DNA of 64,000 bases from Paracoccus sp. MA. Its GTDB lineage: Bacteria; Pseudomonadota; Alphaproteobacteria; Rhodobacterales; Rhodobacteraceae. The notes under the pieces are model-generated. The model did no database searches and was not told the origin of the DNA. It saw nothing but the letters and a program-made list of their open reading frames with translations. The DNA lies in contig NZ_CP087598.1 of assembly GCF_020990385.1 (NCBI RefSeq), positions 974,001 to 1,038,000 of the forward strand, in the 5' to 3' direction. A program made the position numbers and the translations under genes. Shown here piece after piece: positions 37,751 through 46,370 of this stretch; positions within the stretch are counted from its first letter, which is position 1, and each line of letters starts with the position of its first letter.

Positions 37751-38671
37751 TCAGGCCGGCAGGGCGGAAAGCTCGTGCGCCCAGGGCGGGTTGGCGCCGG
37801 GGCGCGAGACGGTGATCGCCGCCGCCCGGGTGCCGAGCGCCAGCGCCTGGGCGACGGCCTCCGGCGTCAGGCGCTCCAGCCCCTCGCGCGTCAGCACGCC
37901 CGCGCGGTCGAGCGCGGCCAGCACCCCGGCGTTGAAGGTGTCGCCGGCGCCGATGGTGTCGGCGACCTCGACCCGCAGGGCCTGGGCGGCCAGCGGCTCG
38001 CCCGACCAATGCGCCCGCGCTCCCGCCGAGCCGCCGGTCTGGAAGACCACCCGCGGCCCGCGTGCGAGGATCGCGGCGGCGGCCTCCTCGAAGCTTGCGC
38101 CCGGCATCAGCCAGTCGAGGTCGTCGCCCGAGAGCTTGACCAGGTCGGCCATGCCGATCAGCCGGTCGAGCCGGGCGCGATAGGCCGTCTCGTCGGCGAT
38201 GAAGAAGGGGCGGATGTTGGGGTCCAGCATCACCGGGATGCGGTGGCGGACGCGTTCCACCAGCGCCTCGACGGCGGTGCCGCAGGGATCGGGGACCAGG
38301 CTGATGCCGCCGATGAACAGCGCCGAGACCGCGTCGGGGATCTCGGGCAGGTCCTCGGGCGCCAGCATCCGGCCGGCCGAGCCCTCGTCGTAGAAGGCAT
38401 AGCGCGCCTCGCCCCCGGTCAGGGTCACGAAGGCCAGCGTGGTCAGCCGGTCGCTGCGCGGGCAAAGGCCGGTATCCACCCCCGCCTCGGCCAGCGGGCG
38501 CAGCAGCATCTCGCCGAAGGTATCGCGCGAGATCGGCCAGAGATAGCCCGTGTCGATGCCCATGCGGCCAAGCGCGATGGCGGTGTTGTAGACCGCGCCC
38601 CCGGGCAGGGGCCGGTAATGGGCGCCCTCGGGCACCATGTCGATCAGCGATTCCCCGGCGCAAAGGATCAT
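37751..38671 (-). CDS. PfkB-family sugar kinase, probably fructokinase
   Basis: A 306-residue ribokinase-like kinase. The N-terminus ILCAGESLIDMVPEG and the PLPGGAVYNTAIALGRMG segment are typical of alphaproteobacterial fructokinases. The catalytic anion-hole motif DTIGAGDTF is near residue 252, with the base Asp in it. It would phosphorylate fructose to fructose-6-phosphate. It is last in a leftward series, 19 bp after the zinc-ribbon gene, and may be cotranscribed with it, although their functions look unrelated. Confidence 0.82.
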   Translation of the reverse strand: MILCAGESLIDMVPEGAHYRPLPGGAVYNTAIALGRMGIDTGYLWPISRDTFGEMLLRPLAEAGVDTGLCPRSDRLTTLAFVTLTGGEARYAFYDEGSAGRMLAPEDLPEIPDAVSALFIGGISLVPDPCGTAVEALVERVRHRIPVMLDPNIRPFFIADETAYRARLDRLIGMADLVKLSGDDLDWLMPGASFEEAAAAILARGPRVVFQTGGSAGARAHWSGEPLAAQALRVEVADTIGAGDTFNAGVLAALDRAGVLTREGLERLTPEAVAQALALGTRAAAITVSRPGANPPWAHELSALPA

Positions 38672-38690
38672 CGGCTTCCCCTCCCGTTTC

Positions 38691-39998
38691 TTAGCCGCTT
38701 CGGACGGCGGGACCGTCCGCTCCTGTCTCCTGATAGCGGTAACTGCCGCTGATGGAAATATCCGGCGTCAGGTCGGCGGCGCCGAAGCGGATGAAACCGC
38801 CGCGCTCGTTCAGCCAAAGCGCCGCCAGAAGCAGCGCCAGCGCCAGCAGCACGGCAAGGGCGATCTTCCAGGCAGACCAGGGCCGCTCGCCCTGCACGCG
38901 GCCGGACTGGCCGTTGACCACGAAACGATAGCTCTTGCCGTTGTAGCGATAGGCGGCGGTCCAGACCGGCAGCAGGATATGCTTGAAGGTCTCGTTCGCG
39001 AAGCGGGTCTCGATGCCGGTGACGCGCTGCTCGTTGCCGCCGATGGCGCGGCGCACATCCATGGCGATCACCCCGGCCATTTCCTGCCGGGCGATGCCAT
39101 GACCCGAGCCGAGCGGGATCGTATAGCCCTCGGCCAGAAAGCCGGCCAGGTATTCGGGTTGGTAGGGCACCAGATGCGACAGGTCCCAGGGCGTCAGCGC
39201 ATCGGTGATGCGGCGCGGCAGCGCGCTGGAGGCGAGCACCAGCACATCGTCGAAATTCCGTGCCACCTGGCCCGAAACCGGGGTCCAGCGCGTCTTGCGC
39301 ACCTGCCGCGCCACCCGCTGCTGGCGGCCGTTCACCATCTGCGTGACGTAGACGGTTTCGTAATACCAGTCGCCGCGCGCGCCACTGTAGCGCGAGGCGG
39401 TGTCGGCGTCGAAGGTCCAGAAGGGCGAATAGACCCCGCTCATCTTCTTGCCGCGCCGGGCATAGGCGGTCAGGCCCGAGGGGGCGAACCACAGCCCGCG
39501 CAGCCAGTCCTCGAGCGCGGCTTTCGCCTGCGCCTCGGTGATGACGAAGGGCAGCACGCCCTGCGGCTTGATGTGGCGCGTCGCGCCGGTGTCGGTGACG
39601 ACGGCGGTGGCGCAGAACGGGCAGGCCGAGGCGTGGCGGTCGCTGGTGATCTCGACCTTGGCGCCGCAATTCGGGCAGGAGAGGGTGCGCACCGTCTCGG
39701 TCAGGTCGCTGTGCCGGTCCAGCGAAAGCCCGTGCTCCAGCGGCAATTCCTGTAGTTGCGGCGACTTGTGCCCGCCGTCCCATTGCAGCGCCCGCCCGGT
39801 CGCCGGGTCGAGCAGGATGGCGCTTTCGCCCCATGGCCCCTGCTGGCTTTGGCGGGAGGGCGCGCGGGCGGGGCCGGGGCCGATATGGCTTTCATGCCCG
39901 CAATAGGGGCAGACCAGGCTTTGCTGGCCGGGCGAGAATTCCAGGCTGGCGCCGCAATTCTCGCAAGGATAGCGGTATTCCGAGGGCGGCGTCGGCAT
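38691..39998 (-). CDS. Membrane protein with two TFIIB-type zinc ribbons (YdjG-like)
   Basis: 435 residues. Two N-terminal zinc ribbons are clear: YPCENCG...LVCPYCG (about 10-35) and LSCPNCG...SACPFCATA (about 107-133). A long soluble middle region follows, with FVITEAQAKAALEDWL and SPFWTFDADTASRYSG. A single hydrophobic segment (KIALAVLLALALLLAALWL, about 373-392) lies near the C-terminus. The layout matches zinc-ribbon membrane proteins encoded beside SPFH proteins in B. subtilis ydjFGHI-type clusters, which anchor membrane-stress complexes. The SPFH gene is 9 bp upstream, so the two are surely cotranscribed. The biochemical role is unknown. Confidence 0.8.
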   Translation of the reverse strand: MPTPPSEYRYPCENCGASLEFSPGQQSLVCPYCGHESHIGPGPARAPSRQSQQGPWGESAILLDPATGRALQWDGGHKSPQLQELPLEHGLSLDRHSDLTETVRTLSCPNCGAKVEITSDRHASACPFCATAVVTDTGATRHIKPQGVLPFVITEAQAKAALEDWLRGLWFAPSGLTAYARRGKKMSGVYSPFWTFDADTASRYSGARGDWYYETVYVTQMVNGRQQRVARQVRKTRWTPVSGQVARNFDDVLVLASSALPRRITDALTPWDLSHLVPYQPEYLAGFLAEGYTIPLGSGHGIARQEMAGVIAMDVRRAIGGNEQRVTGIETRFANETFKHILLPVWTAAYRYNGKSYRFVVNGQSGRVQGERPWSAWKIALAVLLALALLLAALWLNERGGFIRFGAADLTPDISISGSYRYQETGADGPAVRSG

Positions 39999-40007
39999 TC
40001 CGGCGGC

Positions 40008-41138
40008 TTACTCCGCCTTCGGGATCGGCGGCGGGGGCGGCGGCGCGACGGTGAAGAGCTGGGCGAGTTCGGCGACCTCCTCGGCCGGTTTCCAGCCGTC
40101 CTGGCCGGGGGTCCAGACCAGCGTTTCGCGGGTGAAGCCGCCTTCGCGCACCAGGCGGCCGAGATGGGCGCGGCCATAGGGGCCGTCGGCCTGGCCGTTC
40201 ACGGCGATATGCCAGACGGTTTCGGGATGCAGCGGCGGCGGGGTCTGCGGCGCCTGCTGCTGGGGCACGGCGCCCCAGGGGCCGCGCTGCGCCATGGCGG
40301 CGCCCATGCCCGCGCCAAGCCCGGCGCCGATGCCCGCGCCCATTCCCGCACCCATGCCGCCGGGCTGGTTCGAGGCGTTCAGCATCGCCTCGGATGCGGC
40401 GTATTGGCCAAAGCGGTTCAGGTCGCCGACGATGCCCATCGATGTGCGCTTGTCGAGCATCCTTTCCACCTCGTCGGGCAGGCTGATGTTCTCGATGTAG
40501 AATTCCGGGATGGTCAGGCCATAGGCGGCGACGGTGGGGCCGATCGCCTTGGCGACCATCTGGCCCAGATCGCCGGTATTCGCCGCCATGTCCAGCACCG
40601 GGATGCCCGAGCCCGCGATCATGCGCGAGAATTCCTGCACGATGATGTTGCGCAGCTGGAAGCTGATCTCGTCGCGGGTGAATTCGCCGTCGGTGCCGAC
40701 GATCTCGGTCATGAAGCGGCCGGGGTCGGTCACGCGCATGGAATAGGTGCCGAAGGCGCGGATGCGCACCGGGCCGAATTCCGGATCCCGCGCGATGACC
40801 GGGTTCTTGGTGCCCCATTTCAGGTCGTTGAAGCGGGTGGTGTTGACGAAATAGATCTCGGACTTGAAGGGCGAACGGAAGCCGTGGTCCCAGTGCTGCA
40901 ACCGGGTCAGGATCGGCAGGTTGTTGGTTTCCAGCATGTAGAGGCCGGGCTGGAACACGTCCGCCAGCTGCCCCTCGTGGATGAAGACGGCGGCCTGGCC
41001 CTCGCGCACGGTCAGCTTGGCGCCGTATTTGATCGCCTTGCCGACGGTCGGGTAGCGATAGACCATCGTGTCGCGGGTGTCGTCGGTCCATTCGATGATC
41101 TCGATGAACTCGCCGCCGAGGATGTTGAACAGGGACAT
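40008..41138 (-). CDS. SPFH (virion-core-like, YdjI-type) protein with C-terminal GYF_2 domain
   Basis: 376 residues. Residues 1-245 form an SPFH/Band-7 domain of the YdjI type (EFIEIIEWTDDTRDTMVYRYP, GQAAVFIHEGQLADVFQPGLY, IYFVNTTRFNDLKWGT, AFGTYSMRVTDPGRFM). A Gly/Met/Ala-rich linker (GGMGAGMGAGIGAGLG, about 262-285) follows, then a Gln/Pro-rich stretch, and a GYF_2/DUF4339 domain at about 310-365 (WHIAVNGQADGPYGRAHLG) ending in a Pro-rich tail. SPFH proteins assemble on membranes, and YdjI recruits PspA in B. subtilis; GYF_2 domains bind proline-rich partners or accompany membrane proteins. The gene lies between the DUF2927 lipoprotein gene and the zinc-ribbon gene on the same strand. Confidence 0.85.
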   Translation of the reverse strand: MSLFNILGGEFIEIIEWTDDTRDTMVYRYPTVGKAIKYGAKLTVREGQAAVFIHEGQLADVFQPGLYMLETNNLPILTRLQHWDHGFRSPFKSEIYFVNTTRFNDLKWGTKNPVIARDPEFGPVRIRAFGTYSMRVTDPGRFMTEIVGTDGEFTRDEISFQLRNIIVQEFSRMIAGSGIPVLDMAANTGDLGQMVAKAIGPTVAAYGLTIPEFYIENISLPDEVERMLDKRTSMGIVGDLNRFGQYAASEAMLNASNQPGGMGAGMGAGIGAGLGAGMGAAMAQRGPWGAVPQQQAPQTPPPLHPETVWHIAVNGQADGPYGRAHLGRLVREGGFTRETLVWTPGQDGWKPAEEVAELAQLFTVAPPPPPPIPKAE

Positions 41139-41416
41139 GGGTCTGCCTTTTTCGTTGCGAGGCCGCGGGCTGCCCTTGAGGATAGTGCCGAGGCCGCCCC
41201 GCTCGTCAAGCGAGGAGAGGGTGGCGATGGCGGCGCGGATTCATCTTTTCTTGAAGAAAGGGTGATAGCCAGGCGGAAATGCCGCCCCGCCCCCGATCCC
41301 GGATATGTGCCATGCCGAAGCCGCCGGACCGCCCGCCCGACCGAGTTCTGCGCCTGTTGGCGGGGATTGCGGCCTGGCTGGGCCTGGCGTTCCGGTCGCT
41401 GCGGGGCGGGGCCCTG

Positions 41417-42448
41417 TCACACCTCGGTTCCCAGCAGCTCGCGGGCGATCTGCAGCACGATGGGGCGGGCCTCGGCCTCGGTCATGCCGGGGCGCAGGCG
41501 GGGGTCGTAGAGGATCTTCAGCAGCAATTCGTCATGCTGCGTGAGATAGGCGAATTCCTCGTCGTCGTTGAAGATCGAGGGACGCACGCGCGGGCTGTCA
41601 TTGGCCAGGCCCATGCCCTGCGCCAGTTCCTCGTGGATGCAGGAGCGGCGCAGGCGCGGCGGCAGCTCGGACCGGATCAGCGCCACGGCCTGGGCATAGG
41701 CCGGGGAGTTGCCGTTGGAATAGGCGAAGACCGTGCAATAGTTCTGCGGCGCCAGGTCGCGCAGCGCGGCGATGTCGCCGGCCGGGATGCCGGGCACCAG
41801 CGAGGACAGGCGCGGGCCGATGGCGCGGCGCTCGTCCTCGTTCAGGATCAGCACGTTGAAATTGCCCGAGGCGCCGGTCAGCGCGACCGGATGGCCGGTG
41901 ATGCGCTGGAGCCGCGCGGCATAGCCGGCGATCTCGGCCCGGTCGCGGGCCCGCTGGGCGGGGGCGACCGAGTCGCCGAATTCCAGCCGCACCCGCACCG
42001 GCTGCTGCCAGCGCCGCAAGGGCGCGGGCGTCGGGCGCGAGACCAGCTTGCCGCCCTCGCGCACATATTCGTCGTGCAGCGCCACCTCGATGAAATCCTC
42101 GGCCAGCTTTTCCGGGGTCAGCGCGATCTCGGTGCCGGGATCGGTGCGCAGCCGGCCGCGGGCGATCAGCGCCTCCTCGACGCCGGCGAGATAGTCGCGC
42201 ATGTTGCGGCTGGCGGGCGAGGCGGCGGCGGCCTCGGCGCGCGCGGTGGCGGCGCGGGCGCTTTCGGCGCGTTCGCGGCGCAGCGCGGCCTGATCGACCG
42301 GCGGTGGTTCGGGGCGCTCGGGCGGCGGCGGGGCCTCGACCGGGGGCGGCGGGGCCTCGGCCGGGGGCTCGGGCGCGCAGGCGGCCAGCAGCGCCAGCAG
42401 GGCCAGCGCAAGGGTCAGGTGCAGGGAGGGACGGGCAGGCAGGGTCAC
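41417..42448 (-). CDS. DUF2927 lipoprotein
   Basis: 343 residues from a GTG that overlaps the telA stop (GTGA). The leader LALALLALLAACAPEPP gives a lipobox, followed by a Pro/Glu/Ala-rich linker to about 60. The DUF2927 region (about 90-340) contains RSCIHEELAQGMGLANDSP, which resembles a zincin active site (HEE) but lacks the second His of HExxH. The next segment is NDDEEFAYLTQHDELLLKILYDPRLRPGMT, typical of the family. Translational coupling with telA suggests a joint envelope role. The 278 bp between this gene's stop (41417) and the SPFH gene start (41138) hold no supported gene and may contain a separate promoter. Function unknown. Confidence 0.82.
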   Translation of the reverse strand: MTLPARPSLHLTLALALLALLAACAPEPPAEAPPPPVEAPPPPERPEPPPVDQAALRRERAESARAATARAEAAAASPASRNMRDYLAGVEEALIARGRLRTDPGTEIALTPEKLAEDFIEVALHDEYVREGGKLVSRPTPAPLRRWQQPVRVRLEFGDSVAPAQRARDRAEIAGYAARLQRITGHPVALTGASGNFNVLILNEDERRAIGPRLSSLVPGIPAGDIAALRDLAPQNYCTVFAYSNGNSPAYAQAVALIRSELPPRLRRSCIHEELAQGMGLANDSPRVRPSIFNDDEEFAYLTQHDELLLKILYDPRLRPGMTEAEARPIVLQIARELLGTEV

Positions 42449-43620
42449 GATGGCGTCGATGCTGGGTTGGGGGATCGGGCGCTGGCCGAGGCGAGGGTCT
42501 TGCGCAGCTCGGCCTCCATCGCCTTGAGGTCCTCTTCGGCGGCGGCGCGGCGGGTGCGGCCCTCGTCGGCGATGCGCAGGCTGTCCTCGATGGTCGAGAT
42601 CAGCTCGGCATTGGCGGTGCGCACCGCCTCGATGTCGAAGACGCCGCGCTCGACCTGGGTGCGGATCTGGGCATTGGCCTCGCGCAGGTTCTTCGCGTTG
42701 GCGGTCAGAAGGTCGTTGGTCAGGTCGTTCGCCTCCTTGACCGCGCGGGCGGCCTCGGCGCTGCGCTGGATGGTCACGGCCTGCGCCAGCTGCGTTTCCC
42801 ACAGCGGCACGGTGTTGACCAGCGTGGAATTGATCTTTGTGACCAGGGACTTGTCGTTTTCCTGCACCAGCCGGATCGAGGGCAGCGACTGCATGGTCAC
42901 CTGCCGCGTCAGCTTGAGGTCGTGCACCCGGCGCTCCAGGTCGTCGCGGGCCGAGCGCAGGTCGCGCAGTTCCTGCGCGGCCATGACCTTGTCGTTCTCG
43001 GCCGCGGCCTCGACAGCCGCTTCCCTGGCGGGGATCTCGTCGCGGTCGATCTGGGCCAGCTTCTCCTCGCCCGCCGCGATGTAGAGCGCGAGCTCGTCAT
43101 AGAAGTTCAGCGTGCGGTCATAGAGCAGGTCGAGCGACTTGATGTCCTTCAAGAGCCGGTGCTGGTGCTGATCGAGATCGGCGGTGATGCGGTCGATCTG
43201 GCCCTGCACCTGTTCGTAATTGGCGACGAACTTGGCGAAGGGCGCGGCGCGGCCCAGAAGCTTCTCCCACCAGCTGCGCTGGCGGCGCACGTCCAGCTCG
43301 CTGACCGAGAAGCCGCGGATGGTGGTCACGATCTCGCGCAGGGATTCGCCGGCCGGGCCCACATCCTTGTTCTTGACGTCGGCCAGCATGGCCTGGCTGA
43401 TTTCCTGCAGCTCGTTCTGGGCCCGGGCGCCGAAATGCACGATCGAGCCGGAGTCGCGGATGTCCACCTCGGCCATGCGCTTGCGGATCTCTTCGGCGAC
43501 GGCGGGCTCGGCCTCGGCCAGTTTCGGGGCGGCTGCGGGGGGCTCGGGCAGGACGACCGCGGTCACGGTCTGGATCTCGTCCAGGGCGGCCTGGGCGCTG
43601 GCCTGTGTCTGCGTGGTCAT
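42445..43620 (-). CDS. TelA/KlaA-family toxic anion resistance protein
   Basis: A 391-residue helical, coiled-coil-rich cytoplasmic protein of the TelA family (PF05816). Recognisable parts are RKRMAEVDIRDSGSIVHFG near the N-terminus, VRRQRSWWEKLLGRAAPFAKF and the conserved VTINSTLVNTVPLWETQLAQAV-like region (LVTKINSTLVNTVPLWETQL). TelA proteins were named for tellurite resistance but are widespread and associated with envelope stress. It is the first gene of the leftward series and overlaps the DUF2927 gene. No ter genes are present, so true tellurite resistance should not be assumed. Confidence 0.87.
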   Translation of the reverse strand: MTTQTQASAQAALDEIQTVTAVVLPEPPAAAPKLAEAEPAVAEEIRKRMAEVDIRDSGSIVHFGARAQNELQEISQAMLADVKNKDVGPAGESLREIVTTIRGFSVSELDVRRQRSWWEKLLGRAAPFAKFVANYEQVQGQIDRITADLDQHQHRLLKDIKSLDLLYDRTLNFYDELALYIAAGEEKLAQIDRDEIPAREAAVEAAAENDKVMAAQELRDLRSARDDLERRVHDLKLTRQVTMQSLPSIRLVQENDKSLVTKINSTLVNTVPLWETQLAQAVTIQRSAEAARAVKEANDLTNDLLTANAKNLREANAQIRTQVERGVFDIEAVRTANAELISTIEDSLRIADEGRTRRAAAEEDLKAMEAELRKTLASASARSPNPASTPS

Positions 43621-43869
43621 CCGGCGTCGTCCTTTCCTATGGGAGCGTCTGCAAGAGAGGGGCTCGGCCGCAGAATAGGCCGATTCCCGATGAGTTCAAC
43701 GAGCGCCCGCAGGTGCGGTTCCCATTGCTTTCAGGGGTGTTGCCATCCTGCCCGAATGGCGCCGGACCGGTGGGGCGGCGGCTTGCCGGCCCAGGGCCGC
43801 TTTGCGTTGCGCGGCGGGCGGCGCGCGTGTAGAACCTGCCCGATTGAGCGTTGCGAAGGGAGCCCGTGC

Positions 43870-45132
43870 ATGCGCAGAGTTGTCGTCACCGGTCTGGGGA
43901 TGGTCACGCCGCTGGCCTCGGGGGTCGAGGAGACCTGGTCGAGGCTTCTGGCCGGAGAATCCGGCGCCGGACCGATCACCCGGTTCGACACCGCGAATGT
44001 GGCGACGAAATATGCCTGCGAGATCCCGTTCGGCGACGGCACGGGCGGCAGCTTCAACCCCGACGACTGGATGGAGCCCAAGGACCGGCGCAAGGTCGAC
44101 GACTTCATCCTTTACGGCATGGCCGCCGCTGCGCAGGCGGTGAAGGATTCCGGCTGGGAGCCCGCGAACGAGGACGAGCGCGAGCGCACCGGGGTGATGA
44201 TCGGCTCGGGGATCGGCGGGCTGTCCTCGATCGCCGACACGGCGGTGCTGATCAAGGAGCGCGGGCCGAAGCGGGTCAGCCCCTTCTTCATTCCCGGCGC
44301 GCTGATCAACCTGGTCTCGGGCCAGGTCTCGATCCGGTTCGGCTTCAAGGGGCCGAACCATGCCGTGGTCACGGCCTGCTCGACCGGCGCCCATGCCATC
44401 GGCGACGCGGCGCGGCTGATCATGCTGGGCGATGCCGACGTGATGGTCGCGGGCGGCACCGAAAGCCCGATCTGCGAGATCGGCATCGCCGGCTTCAACG
44501 CCTGCAAGGCGCTGTCGACCAAGCGCGAGGACGATCCCAAGGCTGCCAGCCGCCCCTGGGACGAGGACCGCGACGGCTTTGTCATGGGCGAGGGCGCCGG
44601 CGTCGTCGTGCTGGAGGAATACGAGCACGCCAAGGCGCGCGGCGCGAAGATCTATGCCGAGATCCTGGGCTATGGCCTGTCGGGCGACGCCTATCACATC
44701 ACCGCCCCCAGCGAGGACGGCGACGGCGGATTCCGCAGCATGACCAATGCCTTGAAGCGCGCCAACCTGTCGCCGGGCGACCTGGACTATATCAACGCGC
44801 ATGGCACCTCGACCATGGCCGACGTGATCGAGCTGGGCGCGGTCGAGCGGCTTCTGGGCGAGGCCGCGGGCGATGTGGTCATGTCCTCGACCAAGTCGAG
44901 CATCGGGCACCTCTTGGGCGCGGCGGGGGCGGTCGAGGCGATCTTCTGTATCCTGGCGCTGCGCGACCAGATCTGCCCGCCGACGATCAACCTGGACAAT
45001 CCGGCGCGCGAGACCCCGGTCGACCTGGCCGCCAATGCCGCCGTGCGGCGCAAGGTGGATTACGTGCTGTCCAACAGCTTCGGCTTCGGCGGCACCAATG
45101 CCAGCCTGGTGATGGGGCGGGTCGAGGAATGA
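43870..45132 (+). CDS. fabF: 3-oxoacyl-[acyl-carrier-protein] synthase II FabF
   Basis: A 420-residue condensing enzyme of fatty-acid elongation. The catalytic triad is C170 (VVTACSTGAHA), H311 (INAHGTST) and H347 (SSIGHLLGAAGAVEA). The ATG at 43870 has AAGGGAG upstream and gives the standard start MRRVVVTGLGMVTPLASG. It is coupled to mltG by an ATGA overlap, a common order in Rhodobacterales. The usual acpP neighbour is not in the window: upstream is only the divergent telA gene across 249 bp. Confidence 0.96.
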   Translation: MRRVVVTGLGMVTPLASGVEETWSRLLAGESGAGPITRFDTANVATKYACEIPFGDGTGGSFNPDDWMEPKDRRKVDDFILYGMAAAAQAVKDSGWEPANEDERERTGVMIGSGIGGLSSIADTAVLIKERGPKRVSPFFIPGALINLVSGQVSIRFGFKGPNHAVVTACSTGAHAIGDAARLIMLGDADVMVAGGTESPICEIGIAGFNACKALSTKREDDPKAASRPWDEDRDGFVMGEGAGVVVLEEYEHAKARGAKIYAEILGYGLSGDAYHITAPSEDGDGGFRSMTNALKRANLSPGDLDYINAHGTSTMADVIELGAVERLLGEAAGDVVMSSTKSSIGHLLGAAGAVEAIFCILALRDQICPPTINLDNPARETPVDLAANAAVRRKVDYVLSNSFGFGGTNASLVMGRVEE

Positions 45133-46307
45133 TCTGGCGCCATATCGCGTCGAACTTCCTGACGCTGCTGATCGTGATCCTGATCGCGGTCGCGGCGGCC
45201 ATCGCCTGGGGCAAGCACGAATACACCAAGCCCGGTCCCAGCGCCGTGGCCGCCTGCGTCCGGGTCGCCCCCGGCGCCAGCCTGAACGCGGTCAGCCAGC
45301 AGCTGGCCGAGCAGGGGGTGGTGTCCAATGCCTATGTGTTCCGGGCGGGCGCCGATTATGCCGGGAAATCGCGCGATCTGAAATACGGCTCCTATCTGAT
45401 GCCGCCGGGGGCCAGCATGGAGGAGATCGTCCGGGTCATCACCGCCGGCGGTCCCAGCACCTGCGGCACCGAGGTGGTGTTCCGCATCGGCGTGCGGGAA
45501 AATTCGGTGATCCTGCGCGACATGGATGCCGAGACCGGGGTCTTTGCCGAGCAGGCGAAATACAATCCCGCCAGCGAGCCGGCGCCCGAGGTCATCGTTG
45601 CGGCGGAAGCGAAGCCGGACGCGCGGCTGCGCATCTCGGTCGCCGAGGGCGTCACCAGCTGGCAGGTGGTCGAGGGGCTGAAGCAGGCCGGGTTCCTGGG
45701 CGGCGAGGTTTCGAAAGTGCCCGACGAGGGCATCCTGGCGCCCGACACCTATGACGTCGAGAAGGGCGCCGAGCGCGCCGGGCTACTGGCCGAGATGGAG
45801 CGGCGGCAGGCGGCGTTCCTGGCCGCGGCCTGGGAGAATCGCGAGCCGGATCTGCCCTACGAGACGCCGGAAGAGGCGCTGATCATGGCCTCGATCATCG
45901 AGAAGGAGACCGGGGTGCCGGACGAGCGCCGGGTGGTGGCCAGCGTCTTCGTCAACCGGTTGCGGCAGGGCATGCGGCTGGAGACCGACCCGACGGTGAT
46001 CTATGGCGTCACCGGCGGCAAGGGGGTGCTGGACCGCGGCATCCGGGGGTCCGAACTGCGGCGGCGGACGCCCTACAACACCTATCAGATCGACGGGTTG
46101 CCGCCGACGCCGATCGCCAATCCCGGCCGGGCGGCCATCGCGGCGGCGCTGGACCCCGAGGATACGGATTACGTGTTCTTCGTCGCTGACGGGTCCGGCG
46201 GGCACGCCTTTGCCCGCACGCTGGAGGAGCACAACCAGAACGTCGCGCGCTGGCGCGAGATCGAGCGGCAACGCGGGCAGCCGCTTTCCCCGGTGCAGGG
46301 GGATTGA
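45129..46307 (+). CDS. mltG: Endolytic murein transglycosylase MltG
   Basis: A 392-residue YceG-family protein with one N-terminal membrane segment (about 9-27) and a periplasmic LysM-like region followed by the catalytic domain. The catalytic Glu is E258 in LIMASIIEKETGVP, and further signatures are FVNRLRQGMRLETDPTVIYG and RTPYNTYQIDGLPPTPIANPG. It cuts nascent glycan strands and sets their length. It starts inside the fabF stop and is followed by a strong terminator, which separates it from the GTA cluster. Confidence 0.95.
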   Translation: MIWRHIASNFLTLLIVILIAVAAAIAWGKHEYTKPGPSAVAACVRVAPGASLNAVSQQLAEQGVVSNAYVFRAGADYAGKSRDLKYGSYLMPPGASMEEIVRVITAGGPSTCGTEVVFRIGVRENSVILRDMDAETGVFAEQAKYNPASEPAPEVIVAAEAKPDARLRISVAEGVTSWQVVEGLKQAGFLGGEVSKVPDEGILAPDTYDVEKGAERAGLLAEMERRQAAFLAAAWENREPDLPYETPEEALIMASIIEKETGVPDERRVVASVFVNRLRQGMRLETDPTVIYGVTGGKGVLDRGIRGSELRRRTPYNTYQIDGLPPTPIANPGRAAIAAALDPEDTDYVFFVADGSGGHAFARTLEEHNQNVARWREIERQRGQPLSPVQGD

Positions 46308-46346
46308 CCGGCGCCGGCCCTTGGCGCGGGCCGGCCGGTTTTTTTT
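46307..46346 (+). terminator. Strong intrinsic terminator after mltG
   Basis: Stem GCCGGCCC (46313-46320), loop TTGGCGC, stem GGGCCGGC (46328-46335), CGG, then eight T (46339-46346). It begins at the mltG stop codon and ends the fabF-mltG operon. Confidence 0.95.
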
Positions 46347-46370
46347 GAGTATTTGGGAAACGGTGAAGGC
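46347..46370. repeat. Single GTATTTGG-family repeat next to the mltG terminator
   Basis: GAGTATTTGGGAAACGGTG plus AAGGC, directly joined to the terminator T-run. It matches the units at 32527 and 37571. Confidence 0.85.

Noticed and set aside
41279..41416. Possible small rightward gene between the SPFH and DUF2927 genes
   Set aside because: The frame continues antisense into the DUF2927 gene, has no ribosome site and no similarity that can be recognised.
42445..43620. Tellurite resistance operon
   Set aside because: Only a TelA-family protein is present; no terB, terC, terD or tehAB genes were seen, and TelA alone does not show tellurite resistance.
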